Counted from the first letter of the stretch, positions 26,043-35,223 are shown. The stretch is DNA of 64,000 nt from Rhizobium indicum (GCF_005862305.2 NZ_CP054022.1:1054001-1118000), one strand, 5' to 3'. Notes: generated from the letters alone by a model not told the origin. A program made the numbers and translations.

Positions 26043-26975
26043 TCAACAGCGCACCAGGGCTGCTTGCTCGCCAAGGTCGTTGCGGATGGTCGTAGCAGCA
26101 ACCCCTGCCTGCCCCATGGCATGGCTGATCTGGTCAAGGCCGGCGACCACGTCTCCTGCGGCGTAAAATCCTGGAACCGTGGTCCTCTGGTGACCATCGA
26201 CGCTAACACATCCTTCGTCTGAGAGCCTTGCTCCAAGACGTGATGCCAGGTGCGAACAGCTGTCGGATCCAAGAGCCGGATATATGGACGCGAATGAATA
26301 GGTTTCCGTTGGTGTTGTGACGCGGATCATATCATTGTCCAGATCGGTCGAGGTTACGGGGCCGACCTCCACTCTTATTCCGAGGTGGGTCAAGGACGAC
26401 GTCTCGATTTCGGACAGATCATGGACGCCCTCAGGCGATATCAGCGCGAGATCCTTCGTGTAACTTCGAAGGAAAACGGCCTCCTTGAACCCCTTCGTTC
26501 CAGTTCCGATTACACCGAGGGGCTTGTCCGTTACCTCAAAACCGTCACAGACGGGACAGTAGCGCAGAAGGCCACGAGCCACGGCTTCATCATGGGTTGC
26601 CTGTGGCATCGCAGGCCGTCGGTTGACGACACCGGTAGCCAAGAGTACGGCCCGAGAGCGGATGCTGCCGCTCTCGAATTCTGCCACGAACAGGTTGTCG
26701 ACTTTATGAAGCGTCGTGATCCTGCGGCGTCGAATGGCTGCCCCGTAGAGCTGAGCCTGGGCGTTCATTCTCGCCAGCAGCTCAGTGCCGCTGATGCCGT
26801 CCGGGAATCCGGCGTGGTTGTGCGACATAGGGATGGTGGAAGCGCGGCTGGAGTTATCGTGGAAGACCGCCACGGAAAGATGGTAGCGCGCCAGGTAAAT
26901 CGCCGCGGTCAGGCCAGCCGGACCACCCCCGATGACAACGCAGTCGTACACTTTCTCTTCAAATGCGTTCGTCAT
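26043..26975 (-). CDS. Thioredoxin-reductase-like FAD/NAD(P)-dependent oxidoreductase
   Basis: Flavoprotein of 310 residues. FAD-binding GxGxxG in CVVIGGGPAGLTAAIYLARY (residues 10-30), redox-active pair in LLRYCPVCDGFEV (near 140), NADP-binding GVIGTGTKGFKEAVF (near 160) and the final FAD motif VPGFYAAGDVVAGLDQI (near 270). CPVCDG replaces the more usual CATCDG of TrxB, as in several stand-alone paralogues whose partner is not thioredoxin. ATG at 26975 was taken; 26978 is equally possible. No thioredoxin or peroxiredoxin gene is adjacent. Confidence 0.88.
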   Translation of the reverse strand: MTNAFEEKVYDCVVIGGGPAGLTAAIYLARYHLSVAVFHDNSSRASTIPMSHNHAGFPDGISGTELLARMNAQAQLYGAAIRRRRITTLHKVDNLFVAEFESGSIRSRAVLLATGVVNRRPAMPQATHDEAVARGLLRYCPVCDGFEVTDKPLGVIGTGTKGFKEAVFLRSYTKDLALISPEGVHDLSEIETSSLTHLGIRVEVGPVTSTDLDNDMIRVTTPTETYSFASIYPALGSDSCSHLASRLGARLSDEGCVSVDGHQRTTVPGFYAAGDVVAGLDQISHAMGQAGVAATTIRNDLGEQAALVRC

Positions 26976-27327
26976 CATGCCATTCCGTATCCTGTTGGCC
27001 CCAACCGGGATTGCACCAGTGTGGGCGACATGGCCAACCTCGGCAAACGGTAATGGTTCCATTGTCCGGTAACCCAACTCACCATGTCCTTGACATCCAT
27101 GCGATGCGGTCAAAAGTTGCCGGGGCTCTTGGGGTCCACCAAATTCGGATGGCCTCCCGCCTTCCAAGATCAAGGCTATCGGCTAGAGCTCAGATCCCCC
27201 GGCGGACGGACCACAAGGCTGGGTAGCAGTGAGCGACGCCCGACATAGGTTCAATAAACGCCTCCCTCTGGAATAATTGTAAGCTTCGTGATACATATCC
27301 CTCAAATCTGTAGTGCGAAGGTGGCAA
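26976..27327. other. Divergent intergenic region before the HipBA-like pair
   Basis: No gene seen in about 350 bases. It should contain the promoters of the divergent flavoprotein and HipB-like genes. The last 80 bases are AT-rich (around TTGTAAGCTTCGTGATACAT), fitting a promoter for the plus-strand pair. Confidence 0.4.
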
Positions 27328-27663
27328 ATGCCAACACCTCATAATCCTCCGGCCGCTGTGCGGCGCGCGCTGCGCAAACTGGGCGCAGACATTCGCGACG
27401 CTCGTCGACGTCGCCGCCTGCCTATGGCTGTAGTGGCCGAACGCGCCTTTACCTCACGCTCAACGCTTCAGAAGATCGAAGCCGGAGACACCAATGTCAG
27501 CATCGGCATCTATGCAGGTGTTCTACAGGCACTCGGTTTGCTAGAGGGACTGAGCCAAGTCGCCGACATCAGTAACGACCGCGTCGGTCAGTCGCTCGCC
27601 AGTGCGGAACTACCTAAGCACGCGCACCCGAAACGATCGCCGGGATCGTCGCGTAATGGCTGA
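27328..27663 (+). CDS. HipB-like XRE-family antitoxin/regulator
   Basis: Protein of 111 residues with a Cro/C1-type helix-turn-helix across about residues 14-70 (LGADIRDARRRRRLPMAVVA, then FTSRSTLQKIEAGDTNVSIG). The C-terminal tail is basic and low-complexity. The ATG at 27328 follows GAAGGTGG; a GTG at 27313 is in frame. It overlaps the HipA-like gene by 8 bases, as expected for an antitoxin-toxin pair. By analogy with HipB it should bind the promoter and neutralise the HipA-like kinase. Confidence 0.88.
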   Translation: MPTPHNPPAAVRRALRKLGADIRDARRRRRLPMAVVAERAFTSRSTLQKIEAGDTNVSIGIYAGVLQALGLLEGLSQVADISNDRVGQSLASAELPKHAHPKRSPGSSRNG

Positions 27664-28903
27664 TTTCGAAGTTCATCTCGACCTGCACGGCCTCGCACGT
27701 CCGATCGGACTGGCCCGGAGCAATCGCGTGCGCGGTGCCGAGACGATCATGTTCGAGTATCACCGGGCCTGGCTTGAGGACCCCGACCGCTTCTCGCTAG
27801 AGCCCGCGCTAGCCCTGACCCGGGGCGCTTTCGCGCCACCCGCCGGCCTGGCAACCTTTGGCTCCATTGGCGACTCTGCACCAGATACCTGGGGCCGACG
27901 CCTCATGCAACGCTCGGAGCGCCGTACGGCTGAGCGCGATGGCCGGGCCGTTCGCACACTGGCCGAAAGCGATTATCTGTTTGGCGTCGCGGACGAGACA
28001 CGACTCGGCGCGCTCCGCTTTCGCGGGGTTGGCGAGGAGCAGTTCCAAGCGCCGATCCGAGCCGGTGTTCCCGCCCTCATCGAGCTCGGCCGCCTGCTGC
28101 AGATCACTGAACGTATTCTGCGCGATGAGGAAACCGACGAAGACCTCCAACTTATCCTCGCGCCTGGTTCGTCGCTTGGTGGAGCGCGCCCGAAGGCCTC
28201 TGTCATCGATCAGCATGGCCATCTCTCGATTGCCAAGTTTCCCAAGGAAACCGACGACTACAGCATGGAGACATGGGAGGAGATTGCTCTGCGACTGGCT
28301 GAACAAGCCGGCATTGTCACGCCCATCCACGAACTCATCGACGTCGCCGGCAAGAAGGTCATGCTCTCGCGTCGCTTCGACCGCGATGGTGCCGTCCGGA
28401 TCCCCTTCTTGTCTGCCATGGCGATGGTGGGCGCAAAGGACGGCGAACGCGGCAGCTACCCGGAGATCGTAGACGCCCTGGCCGAACACGGCGCGCAGGG
28501 AAGAACCGATGCCCACGCGCTTTATCGCCGCGTGGCCTTCAATGTGCTGATTTCCAACGTCGACGACCACTTGCGAAATCACGGCTTTCTGTGGCTCGGC
28601 AAAGCCGGTTGGTCGTTGTCACCTGCCTATGACCTCAATCCAGTGCCTACCGACGTCAAAGCGCGCGTCCTGACGACCAACATCGATCTTGATGACGGCA
28701 CCTGCTCGCTTGATCTGCTGGAAGAAGCTGCCGGGTTCTTCGCCCTCACGGTCACCCAGGCTCGCGCGATCATCAAGGAAGTCGCGACCTCGACCGCGAC
28801 GTGGCGCGAGACCGCAAAAGCGGTCGGTGCGCGGTCGGCCGAGATCAACCGTATGGCCAGTGCGTTCGAGCACGATGATTTTAAGCGAGCGCTAGCCCTC
28901 TGA
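27656..28903 (+). CDS. HipA-like serine/threonine kinase toxin
   Basis: Protein of 415 residues. The N-terminal HipA-N1 region has APPAGLATFGSIGDSAPDTWG. The kinase core has APGSSLGGARPKASV (P-loop-like, near 180), the catalytic NVLISNVDDHLRNHGFL (near 300, HipA Asp-Asn type) and SPAYDLNPVP (metal-binding Asp). HipA kinases phosphorylate glutamyl-tRNA synthetase or related targets and cause growth arrest. All key residues are present. The overlap with the HipB-like gene indicates coupled translation. The pair lies between the stress region and the conjugation operon, where it could stabilise a plasmid. Confidence 0.9.
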   Translation: MADFEVHLDLHGLARPIGLARSNRVRGAETIMFEYHRAWLEDPDRFSLEPALALTRGAFAPPAGLATFGSIGDSAPDTWGRRLMQRSERRTAERDGRAVRTLAESDYLFGVADETRLGALRFRGVGEEQFQAPIRAGVPALIELGRLLQITERILRDEETDEDLQLILAPGSSLGGARPKASVIDQHGHLSIAKFPKETDDYSMETWEEIALRLAEQAGIVTPIHELIDVAGKKVMLSRRFDRDGAVRIPFLSAMAMVGAKDGERGSYPEIVDALAEHGAQGRTDAHALYRRVAFNVLISNVDDHLRNHGFLWLGKAGWSLSPAYDLNPVPTDVKARVLTTNIDLDDGTCSLDLLEEAAGFFALTVTQARAIIKEVATSTATWRETAKAVGARSAEINRMASAFEHDDFKRALAL

Positions 28904-28989
28904 TGAGAACCCTCCTCCACAGTTTCGATCCGCCCGCCAGCCCGATCACCGGCGCGACCGTCGCATTCGCGAAGTTCAGACGCCGGTGC

Positions 28990-29322
28990 CGCGTATGGCC
29001 CATGGTCTATCCTCGACGCGCTCCTATGCTCTCCGTCCGGTGTTGGGAAAGCCCTCCATCTCGCGCGAACCGCTCGGCCAGGCCCAAGAGGTGAAGGTCG
29101 CTCTATCGGGGCTATTCGGCCGCTTCGTCGCGCGCACCCATTTAGAGCGCTACTTCAACCTCTCGATCTTTGCGCATCTCGGCAGTCAGACCTAGATCTG
29201 GATCGGCGAGGAAGGTCAAAGTCACCCGTCTATCGCGAGGAGATCTACCGGATTGGATTGCCTGTGCGCCGGATTTGTCGTCGCTCACCGTCGCTGGAGC
29301 CACACCGAGCTGGCAAACGCCT
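28990..29322 (+). pseudogene. Unidentified decayed gene between hipA and virB11
   Basis: Coding-like sequence reads VKVALSGLFGRFVARTHLE and YFNLSIFAHLGSQT to a stop at 29195, then continues in another frame as RKVKVTRLSRGDLPDW and ACAPDLSSLTVAGA. The two segments look like one protein split by a frameshift. The family is not recognised. Its 3' end runs into virB11 in the opposite direction. Confidence 0.35.
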
Positions 29323-30318
29323 TCAGGCGGCGGCACGATAGTAGATTTCAGTCACCCGAAACCGACCATCGATGCGTTTGCACTGGACGATGACGTCGAT
29401 GGCGATCTTCAGCATCTCGCGTATGTCGTCTCGTGCCAGGTCTCTCCCGCCTTCGGATTCCTTAACCAGCAGTGTCAGCTGTTCGAATGCAAGCCTGGCC
29501 GAGTCGGCGTGCACGGTCGTGATCGAGCCTGGATGACCTGAGTTCACATTCCGAACGTAGTAGAACGCTGTGCCGTCGCGCAGCTCCTGCAGAAGAATCC
29601 GATCTGGTCGCATGCGAAGACAGGATTCGAGCAGATCCTTCGCCCCGACCTTCGCCAACCCTTGGCCGCCCTTGGAATAGAAGAGGCGGACATGGTTGGG
29701 TTGCGGGATGACGAGTTCGGGCGTGTCTTCGATCGAGATGATACGCTCGCTCGAGGGGATGTGGCGGATCAACGCTTTCGAAAGCGTCGTCTTGCCAGAG
29801 CCGGTCGCCCCGGAAATGATGATGTTTTTGCGCGCGTAGACGGCCTCTCGAAGGAATGCCTGGTATGACCCGGTTCGATGGAGGTCCAGGAGCCTACGGT
29901 CGATCGGAGAGATGTCCGCTTCTTCCCTTGCCACCTCGGCGAACAAGCCGCCTTGATCAAGATCGTTCAGGCTTAGCGACACCGACGACGGCTTTCTGAT
30001 GGTGATGCTGACCGTTCCCTTTGTCGTCGCCGGCGGGATCACGATCTGAATCCGCTCGTCGCCCGGCAGGGTCGCCGAGAGGATGGGCCGGGTTTCGTCG
30101 ATCGACTGGTTGGAATAGCTGGCGACAGCCCGCGCCAGACGCATCAGCTTGTCGAATGACAGCTCTGGCAGATCATGGATTTGCCACCCAGCCTTACCCT
30201 CGGTGACAACCTGGGTCGGCCAGTTGATGATGACCTCGTAAAGCGACTTGTCGCGGAGAAAAGGCGACAGCGGTGCCAGCAACTCGCGCACGACGCCAGA
30301 GTCAGCTCCCTCTGTCAT
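29323..30318 (-). CDS. virB11: Type IV secretion ATPase VirB11
   Basis: Hexameric cytoplasmic ATPase of 331 residues that powers T4SS pilus assembly and substrate transfer. N-terminal domain about 1-140, then Walker A GATGSGKTTLSKAL (near 170), Asp box ISIEDTPELV, His box SGHPGSITTVHAD and the Walker B-type LLQELRDGTAFY. ATG 30318 was chosen because it lies 7 bases after the virB10 stop; longer in-frame starts would overlap virB10. Last gene of the virB operon. Confidence 0.96.
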   Translation of the reverse strand: MTEGADSGVVRELLAPLSPFLRDKSLYEVIINWPTQVVTEGKAGWQIHDLPELSFDKLMRLARAVASYSNQSIDETRPILSATLPGDERIQIVIPPATTKGTVSITIRKPSSVSLSLNDLDQGGLFAEVAREEADISPIDRRLLDLHRTGSYQAFLREAVYARKNIIISGATGSGKTTLSKALIRHIPSSERIISIEDTPELVIPQPNHVRLFYSKGGQGLAKVGAKDLLESCLRMRPDRILLQELRDGTAFYYVRNVNSGHPGSITTVHADSARLAFEQLTLLVKESEGGRDLARDDIREMLKIAIDVIVQCKRIDGRFRVTEIYYRAAA

Positions 30319-30325
30319 AGCCGGG

Positions 30326-31501
30326 CTATTTCGTGACCAGGGTCGAGGCTTGACGGAAGTCGCCAAGAACCGCTCGATCGTAGATGCGGTTGCGGGGTTC
30401 TGTCACGCGAAGCCGATAGACGCTCGAGAAGTCGAGATCACGGGCCACGAAGATCGAAACCAGCTCTCCTTGATGCTTCAACAGTGTCGGCGTAATATTG
30501 ATCGACTGCTCGACGGCGATGGTGGCGGCCTGCTTGCCGGCGCTCGTCGTGTTATCTGCCTCGATATCGCTATCCTGCAGCTGGCTGTTGGCGTAGGAGG
30601 TCGCGTCGCCGACGATCGACAAGAGGATCGCGCTCCCGAAACGCTCCCACCAATGGGTATCGACGTAGCCGTCGACACCGGCACGCCCAAGCGCATCGGT
30701 TGCCGGCGACGCCAGGGTGATGATCACCCCTTTCGGCGTCTTTGCCCGGTTCCAGAGCACAAACAGGCGCTTCTGACCGCGGCGAAGGCCGCCACGATAT
30801 TCGCCGACGACCTGCGTGCCCTTCTCCATCAGCACGACCCGGCCGTTGTCCGACAGGACGTCGCGGTTGATGACACAGCTCGTGAATCCTGGTTGGTCGG
30901 AGGAGAGTGCTGTCTCCAGGACGCATGGAATGGAGGTGCCCATGGCAACAATGAAATCCCGATTGCCAAGCGTGCCGGCCCGCGAGCCCTGCAACTGTGT
31001 CGGCGTCAGCATGCGATTGAAGCGCTGGTCCTCGTTTTCCGCCTGGCCACCGAGACCGCCCTGATTGTTCCCGAGCGGAACGTAGGTCGAACGGGCATCC
31101 GTGCTGGCACCCTCGTCTCGAGGATGAGGCTGTGGAGAATTTTCTCCACCATAGGCGATGACCGGCGCGCGGCGGGCAGCGTCGAGAAGCTTCTCATCCT
31201 CGCCCGCCTGCTCGGGCATTCCGGGCGTCGGCAGGATCGTTTCCGGTGGCGTGGCGACCGGTTGGACCGGCTCCTTCGCCGGCTCGAAATCCGATGTCTG
31301 ACGGATGACGACGCGCTCGGGCTGGGTGCCGTCGGCGGGCTTCTCCTGGCCGCGCATCGACCAGAGCGCAAAACCGACGAAGGCGACGATTGCCAGCGCC
31401 ACCGCACCACGTTTTAGGGTCGGATTGCCGTCGAGCCCGCGGCCGGTCGTTATTTCCGCGCGCTCTCCGGGAATGTGGGTATTGTTATCTTCCTCGGCCA
31501 T
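30326..31501 (-). CDS. virB10: Type IV secretion core-complex protein VirB10
   Basis: Protein of 391 residues spanning both membranes. Short cytoplasmic N-terminus, single transmembrane helix (RGAVALAIVAFVGFALWSM, near 30-50), proline-rich periplasmic linker, and the C-terminal TrbI/VirB10 beta-barrel domain with VLETALSSDQPGFTSCVI and the GRVVLMEKGTQVVGEYRGG block. It forms the outer-membrane core with VirB7 and VirB9 and senses ATP use by VirB4/VirB11. It lies 9 bases downstream of virB9. Confidence 0.96.
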   Translation of the reverse strand: MAEEDNNTHIPGERAEITTGRGLDGNPTLKRGAVALAIVAFVGFALWSMRGQEKPADGTQPERVVIRQTSDFEPAKEPVQPVATPPETILPTPGMPEQAGEDEKLLDAARRAPVIAYGGENSPQPHPRDEGASTDARSTYVPLGNNQGGLGGQAENEDQRFNRMLTPTQLQGSRAGTLGNRDFIVAMGTSIPCVLETALSSDQPGFTSCVINRDVLSDNGRVVLMEKGTQVVGEYRGGLRRGQKRLFVLWNRAKTPKGVIITLASPATDALGRAGVDGYVDTHWWERFGSAILLSIVGDATSYANSQLQDSDIEADNTTSAGKQAATIAVEQSINITPTLLKHQGELVSIFVARDLDFSSVYRLRVTEPRNRIYDRAVLGDFRQASTLVTK

Positions 31502-31510
31502 GACGTCCTC

Positions 31511-32368
31511 CTATTCTTCTGCGCCATCCTGCGTCTTGACGACGCGCTCGACAGAGGGTGAGGTCGTGTTCGTGTCGGGATTGATGCCGATACGATCATA
31601 GGCCTCGTTGAAGATGCACAGCACGTCGCCTCCCCTGCGCAGGATGAACTTGCGGCTGATCGCGTGCACCAGCACCAGGTTGTTGTCGACGGACTTCGGC
31701 ACGAGGCTTTCGCTGCCGTCGGAGTTTTCCATGTAGATCGCCGGCATTTCCTGGTTGCCGGCAAAGGCAAAGGTGGTGACCTTGCCGTTGTCGTAGACCG
31801 CCTGCGGTTCAAGTGCCGCGGACCCTTGCGCCGAATAACGCCAGTTGCGTGGGCCATAGGCTTCGTGAAGAGCGAGAACCTTGTCCGCTTCGCCGGCTTG
31901 AGCTGCTTGCGCGCGAGCGGCGGTCTCCAGTCTCCGGCGTTCGGCCTCGTCCGTGGGATAGCGATACTTCACATAGAAGTAGGTGTTCTGCCCGGCCTCC
32001 ACGGTGCCATCTCGAACCGTCAGCTCCATCTGGTAGCTGCGTGTCGATCCGTCCCGCCTGGTCGTGACGACCGAGATGTTGGTCACCGGCTGGTTTTCGC
32101 GGGGCTTCAGGAACAGGATGTTGCCGGCGGGCGCCACTTCCCATGCGACGCTATTGCCGAGCGCCACATGGGCGATTTCCTCGTCGGCGGCAAACTCTAT
32201 CTGCACCGAGGACCGCAAGGTGCCGACGATCTTCGTGATGTTATAGGGCTGGTAGTCGATGAAACGGACGCGGCTATCCTGCGATGCGCCGCGCGGGACT
32301 TCGAGCGCCAGCGCCGTCGTGGACAGACTGGCGACCATGGTCAGGGCGATCAGGAAACTTGGCTTCAA
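31511..32368 (-). CDS. virB9: Type IV secretion core-complex protein VirB9 (TTG start)
   Basis: Protein of 285 residues with a signal peptide (SFLIALTMVASLSTTALA). N-terminal domain with DSRVRFIDYQPYNITKIVGT, C-terminal domain ending GRNWRY-like (YGPRNWRYSAQGS) and RRGGDVLCIFNEAYDRIGI. The start is TTG at 32368, overlapping the virB8 stop as TTGA; no ATG fits before the signal peptide. VirB9 binds VirB7 and VirB10 in the outer-membrane ring. The coupled rare start could set its level relative to VirB8. Confidence 0.95.
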   Translation of the reverse strand: MKPSFLIALTMVASLSTTALALEVPRGASQDSRVRFIDYQPYNITKIVGTLRSSVQIEFAADEEIAHVALGNSVAWEVAPAGNILFLKPRENQPVTNISVVTTRRDGSTRSYQMELTVRDGTVEAGQNTYFYVKYRYPTDEAERRRLETAARAQAAQAGEADKVLALHEAYGPRNWRYSAQGSAALEPQAVYDNGKVTTFAFAGNQEMPAIYMENSDGSESLVPKSVDNNLVLVHAISRKFILRRGGDVLCIFNEAYDRIGINPDTNTTSPSVERVVKTQDGAEE

Positions 32369-33036
32369 TTGATGGCCTCCGGATCGGCGCGATATTCGCT
32401 GACGGCAAAACCCAGCGGATTGGTCAGCCGGTCGGTCGAGGACATCGGGGCGTTGACATAAGAGAAGGTGAGCGTCGCGACCCAATGGGTGGTCCTGACA
32501 TCGTCACCGCGGGTGACGGTTCTGATAAGGCGCACCGAGGCCACATTGGCGTTGATCAGCGAGATCGAGACGACGTTGATGCGTGACGTCGCGCCGCGCC
32601 CATAGATATTCTGCGGCGAGTCCGGATTTCCGCCTCGATAGATCGCCGCAAAGCGCGTCTGTTCCGGCTGGGTCGAGAGCAGAGCGACCGTTCGAAAATT
32701 CTCCTCGGCCTCGCTCCAGACATAGGCTTCCCGCGCACGCACATACTTGGCCGCAAAATACTTGGTCACCGCCTCGTCATAGCTGCCGGCGGTCGAGGTC
32801 AGCGCTGAGACGACGTCGACGATGCCGGTCGCATTGTCGACCCGAACGACGAAAGGCTCGACCGTCTTCAAAGGCGTGAGGCCGGCGACCGCGACCATCG
32901 AGGTGGCGGCAAGCACGCTCGCGGCGGTCGCGATCGACCAGGCGATGCGCGCCGACCGCTCCATCTGGATCAACCGATCCTGATCGAAGCGGCGCGCCTT
33001 GTCGAAATAGCTCTTCAGACTGTCCGTACTCACCAT
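32365..33036 (-). CDS. virB8: Type IV secretion inner-membrane protein VirB8
   Basis: Bitopic protein of 223 residues: cytoplasmic N-terminus (YFDKARRFDQDRL), one transmembrane helix (WSIATAASVLAATSMVAVAG, near 30-50) and the periplasmic NTF2-like VirB8 domain (PFVVRVDNATGIVDVV, FSYVNAPMSSTDRLTNPLGF, with the NPLGF motif). It nucleates T4SS assembly. ATG 33036 follows AGGAGGGG and lies one base after the virB7-like stop. Confidence 0.96.
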   Translation of the reverse strand: MVSTDSLKSYFDKARRFDQDRLIQMERSARIAWSIATAASVLAATSMVAVAGLTPLKTVEPFVVRVDNATGIVDVVSALTSTAGSYDEAVTKYFAAKYVRAREAYVWSEAEENFRTVALLSTQPEQTRFAAIYRGGNPDSPQNIYGRGATSRINVVSISLINANVASVRLIRTVTRGDDVRTTHWVATLTFSYVNAPMSSTDRLTNPLGFAVSEYRADPEAIN

Positions 33037-33037
33037 C

Positions 33038-33319
33038 TCACCCCTCCTCGCACGGCCGATAGGAACCCGCGGCATCGAAATGCGCGAAGGCGGCGGGCTT
33101 CTCCGTCAGCGGCTCTTCGCCATAGGAAGACACCTGGCCGGCCGCCGTCGCCGGGACTGCGTCATTGCCGCTTTGCTTGGCCTTGTTGCCCTCAACCTGC
33201 CACATGGCGCGGTTGAGCGGCCGGCGCGAATAGCCGTCGCATTTGGGCAAAGGGTGGGACCTCGATGCGCAGCCAGTGAGCTCCAGCGCAAGGAGGAGGG
33301 AGACGATAATGCGGATCAT
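33038..33319 (-). CDS. virB7: VirB7-like lipoprotein
   Basis: Protein of 93 residues with a lipoprotein signal (IIVSLLLALELTGCASRS; lipobox LTGC, lipid-modified Cys17). The mature part is polar with two further cysteines (PKCDGYS and YRPCEEG). Size, lipobox and position between virB6 and virB8 fit VirB7, which anchors VirB9 in the outer membrane. Sequence similarity in this family is weak, so the name rests on position and signal. Confidence 0.8.
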   Translation of the reverse strand: MIRIIVSLLLALELTGCASRSHPLPKCDGYSRRPLNRAMWQVEGNKAKQSGNDAVPATAAGQVSSYGEEPLTEKPAAFAHFDAAGSYRPCEEG

Positions 33320-33370
33320 TGGAATGCAAACCTCTGAAACGTTTTCGTGGAGAAGTCGTCATTAAGTCCC

Positions 33371-34291
33371 TCAAGATCTGAGGCGGCGGCCGACGAAACG
33401 GGCGCCTCGTCCGACCGCTCTGGTACTATGCGAGGCGGCCCAGGCGAGCGTACTTTCGTGGGCATCTCGGCCGGCACCGTAGCCGTAGGTCAGCGACGCC
33501 CCGCCCGCCGCGAGCGCGGAGGCAATGCCGGGCAGCTGGTAGAAGACGTAGAGGGCGGCGAGGCAGATGGCGCAAAGGGCGACCGGGCGCATCATGACAT
33601 CGGAATAGCTTTCGATCGCCGTGAAGGTCGTGTCGATGCAGCTGATCAGCAGTGAACCGATCGCGACAACCAGGACCTGGAGAATGACGAAATTGGCGAG
33701 CTGGCCGATCCAGGATTCGGTAAAACGACGGGTGGACTGGAACATCGCAAGCGCGACGAAGATCGGGCCGATCGCCAGCACGATGGCGAGCGCCAACCGT
33801 GCATAGAGCGAGACGATATAGCCGATCGCCGCCACGGTGAAGCTCGCGCCGATTGCCATCATCCCGCCGATGCCGGTGACAATGTCGGCGGGCCAGGTCG
33901 CCCGCGCCCAGATTTCCTGGGCGCATTTCTGGCCCTTGTCGAGCAAGCTGTCGAAGGTGGACGCGCTGGGTGCCGTCCCCGAGTTCAGCGCCTGGGAGAT
34001 CTCGCGCGGCAGCGTCTCGAAGAAGATGTTGGTGACGTAGGTCTGATATTCGCTGGCGTTGCGCACCAGCATGACGATGATCGAAAGCTTCATCGCCCGG
34101 AAGGCGAATTCGAGAATCGGCTCCTGGACCGAGCCCCGCAGGACAAGGTAGCCATAGAGCACGACGTAGAGCGTCAGCGCCGCGGTGAGCGGGCCGCTGA
34201 TCCAGCTGGCGATGTTCGTGGTGCCCGACGAGATGAAATTTTCCAGCGGCGCTTTGAACTGGCCGTCGACGAAGCTGAAGACCTGGTACAT
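33371..34291 (-). CDS. virB6: Type IV secretion channel protein VirB6
   Basis: Polytopic inner-membrane protein of 306 residues with about 6-7 hydrophobic segments (LTAALTLYVVLYGYLVLRG, YARLALAIVLAIGPIFVALA, VILQVLVVAIGSLLIS). The FESWIGQ-type segment reads FTESWIGQLANF. VirB6 contacts the DNA substrate and supports pilus formation. It lies just after the EexN-type gene and before the virB7-like gene. Confidence 0.94.
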   Translation of the reverse strand: MYQVFSFVDGQFKAPLENFISSGTTNIASWISGPLTAALTLYVVLYGYLVLRGSVQEPILEFAFRAMKLSIIVMLVRNASEYQTYVTNIFFETLPREISQALNSGTAPSASTFDSLLDKGQKCAQEIWARATWPADIVTGIGGMMAIGASFTVAAIGYIVSLYARLALAIVLAIGPIFVALAMFQSTRRFTESWIGQLANFVILQVLVVAIGSLLISCIDTTFTAIESYSDVMMRPVALCAICLAALYVFYQLPGIASALAAGGASLTYGYGAGRDAHESTLAWAASHSTRAVGRGARFVGRRLRS

Positions 34292-34294
34292 CGC

Positions 34295-34528
34295 TCAGCC
34301 TCCTGGCGATTTACGCGGAAGCTGAAGCCGGACCCTCCAGTCCGCCGCCTCGGCGTTTTGACAATTGGGCGTCTGACGCAAGGCACCGGGATTGTTGCGG
34401 CATTCACTAATGGTCTTTGCCAGCAAAGCCTCATCGGCCATGAGCTCGTCGACGGTGTAGATCCTGTCTTCCTGACCGAAGCAGCCAGAAAGGGTGAGCA
34501 TGACGATGCCAAGCAGGAGATGTTTCAT
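34295..34528 (-). CDS. eexN: EexN-type entry-exclusion lipoprotein
   Basis: Small lipoprotein of 77 residues: signal MKHLLLGIVMLTLSGC with lipobox LSGC, then the EexN motif YTVDELMADEALLAKT and ISECRNNPGALRQTPNCQNA. In conjugative plasmids EexN-like proteins block entry of a second copy of the plasmid. Its start overlaps the virB5 stop (ATGA) and it precedes virB6, the usual location. This favours a conjugative system over an effector-secretion one. Confidence 0.85.
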   Translation of the reverse strand: MKHLLLGIVMLTLSGCFGQEDRIYTVDELMADEALLAKTISECRNNPGALRQTPNCQNAEAADWRVRLQLPRKSPGG

Positions 34529-35223
34529 TTGAGCGCCTCTCCCATGGCATCGAGGCGCTTGCGCCAATCCTCGGCCTTGCGCTGGTCGTCGACCTGAACC
34601 TGTGCCTGTTGGACCATTTGGAGAGCCTGCATGCGCAGCACATCGGTTTGCAGGAAGGCGGTTTCGGCCTGCAGCCGTGCCTGAAGATCGGCGATGTCCT
34701 TGGCATCCGCGGCACTGGAGATCTGTTGGCGCAGCTGATCGATGCCGTCGATGCGCCTGGTGGCGGCATCGTAGATCTGCTGGCCGAGGCTCATCTGGCC
34801 GGCATTCTGGTTCTGGGCGCGGGCCAATTCCTGCGCATAGAAATCATTGGCGTTGGTGCGATAGGTGGAACTCTCATTAAGGAATTTGGAAGCGGAATTG
34901 CCGAAGACACCGGTGCCAGATCCTTTGAACAGCCCTTCGATGGCATTGAAGTCCTGCGGCAACGCCTTGCGGATCGAAGGGTCGTTCAGCAGACCGGCGA
35001 CATCGGCCATGTTGGTGACCTTGTTCAGCGATGCGTAAAGCTGTTGCGCCTGCTGAAGCTGTTGATTGAGCGTGTCGAGCTGGGATTTCAGCTGGGTGAT
35101 GCTCTCGATCTGCTTGGCGATCGCCGTTTCATCGATCACCGGAATGCCCTGTGCCGATGCCGTTCCAACCGGTAGCAGTGCAGCCATCATCACCATAGTG
35201 AATTTCATTCCGACCCTTTGCAT
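34525..35223 (-). CDS. virB5: Type IV secretion minor pilin VirB5
   Basis: Protein of 232 residues with a signal peptide (KFTMVMMAALLPVGTASA). The mature chain is a long helical bundle (IESITQLKSQLDTLNQQLQQ, QAQQLYASLNKVTNM) with the typical central GTGVFGNSASKF loop. VirB5 sits at the pilus tip and mediates cell contact. ATG 35223 overlaps the virB4 stop (TGATG); ATG 35208 would also leave a signal peptide. Confidence 0.94.
   Translation of the reverse strand: MQRVGMKFTMVMMAALLPVGTASAQGIPVIDETAIAKQIESITQLKSQLDTLNQQLQQAQQLYASLNKVTNMADVAGLLNDPSIRKALPQDFNAIEGLFKGSGTGVFGNSASKFLNESSTYRTNANDFYAQELARAQNQNAGQMSLGQQIYDAATRRIDGIDQLRQQISSAADAKDIADLQARLQAETAFLQTDVLRMQALQMVQQAQVQVDDQRKAEDWRKRLDAMGEALK

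Noticed and set aside
30248..31417. Plus-strand open frame opposite virB10
   Set aside because: virB10 is certain on the minus strand; the opposite frame is low-complexity and rich in Arg.
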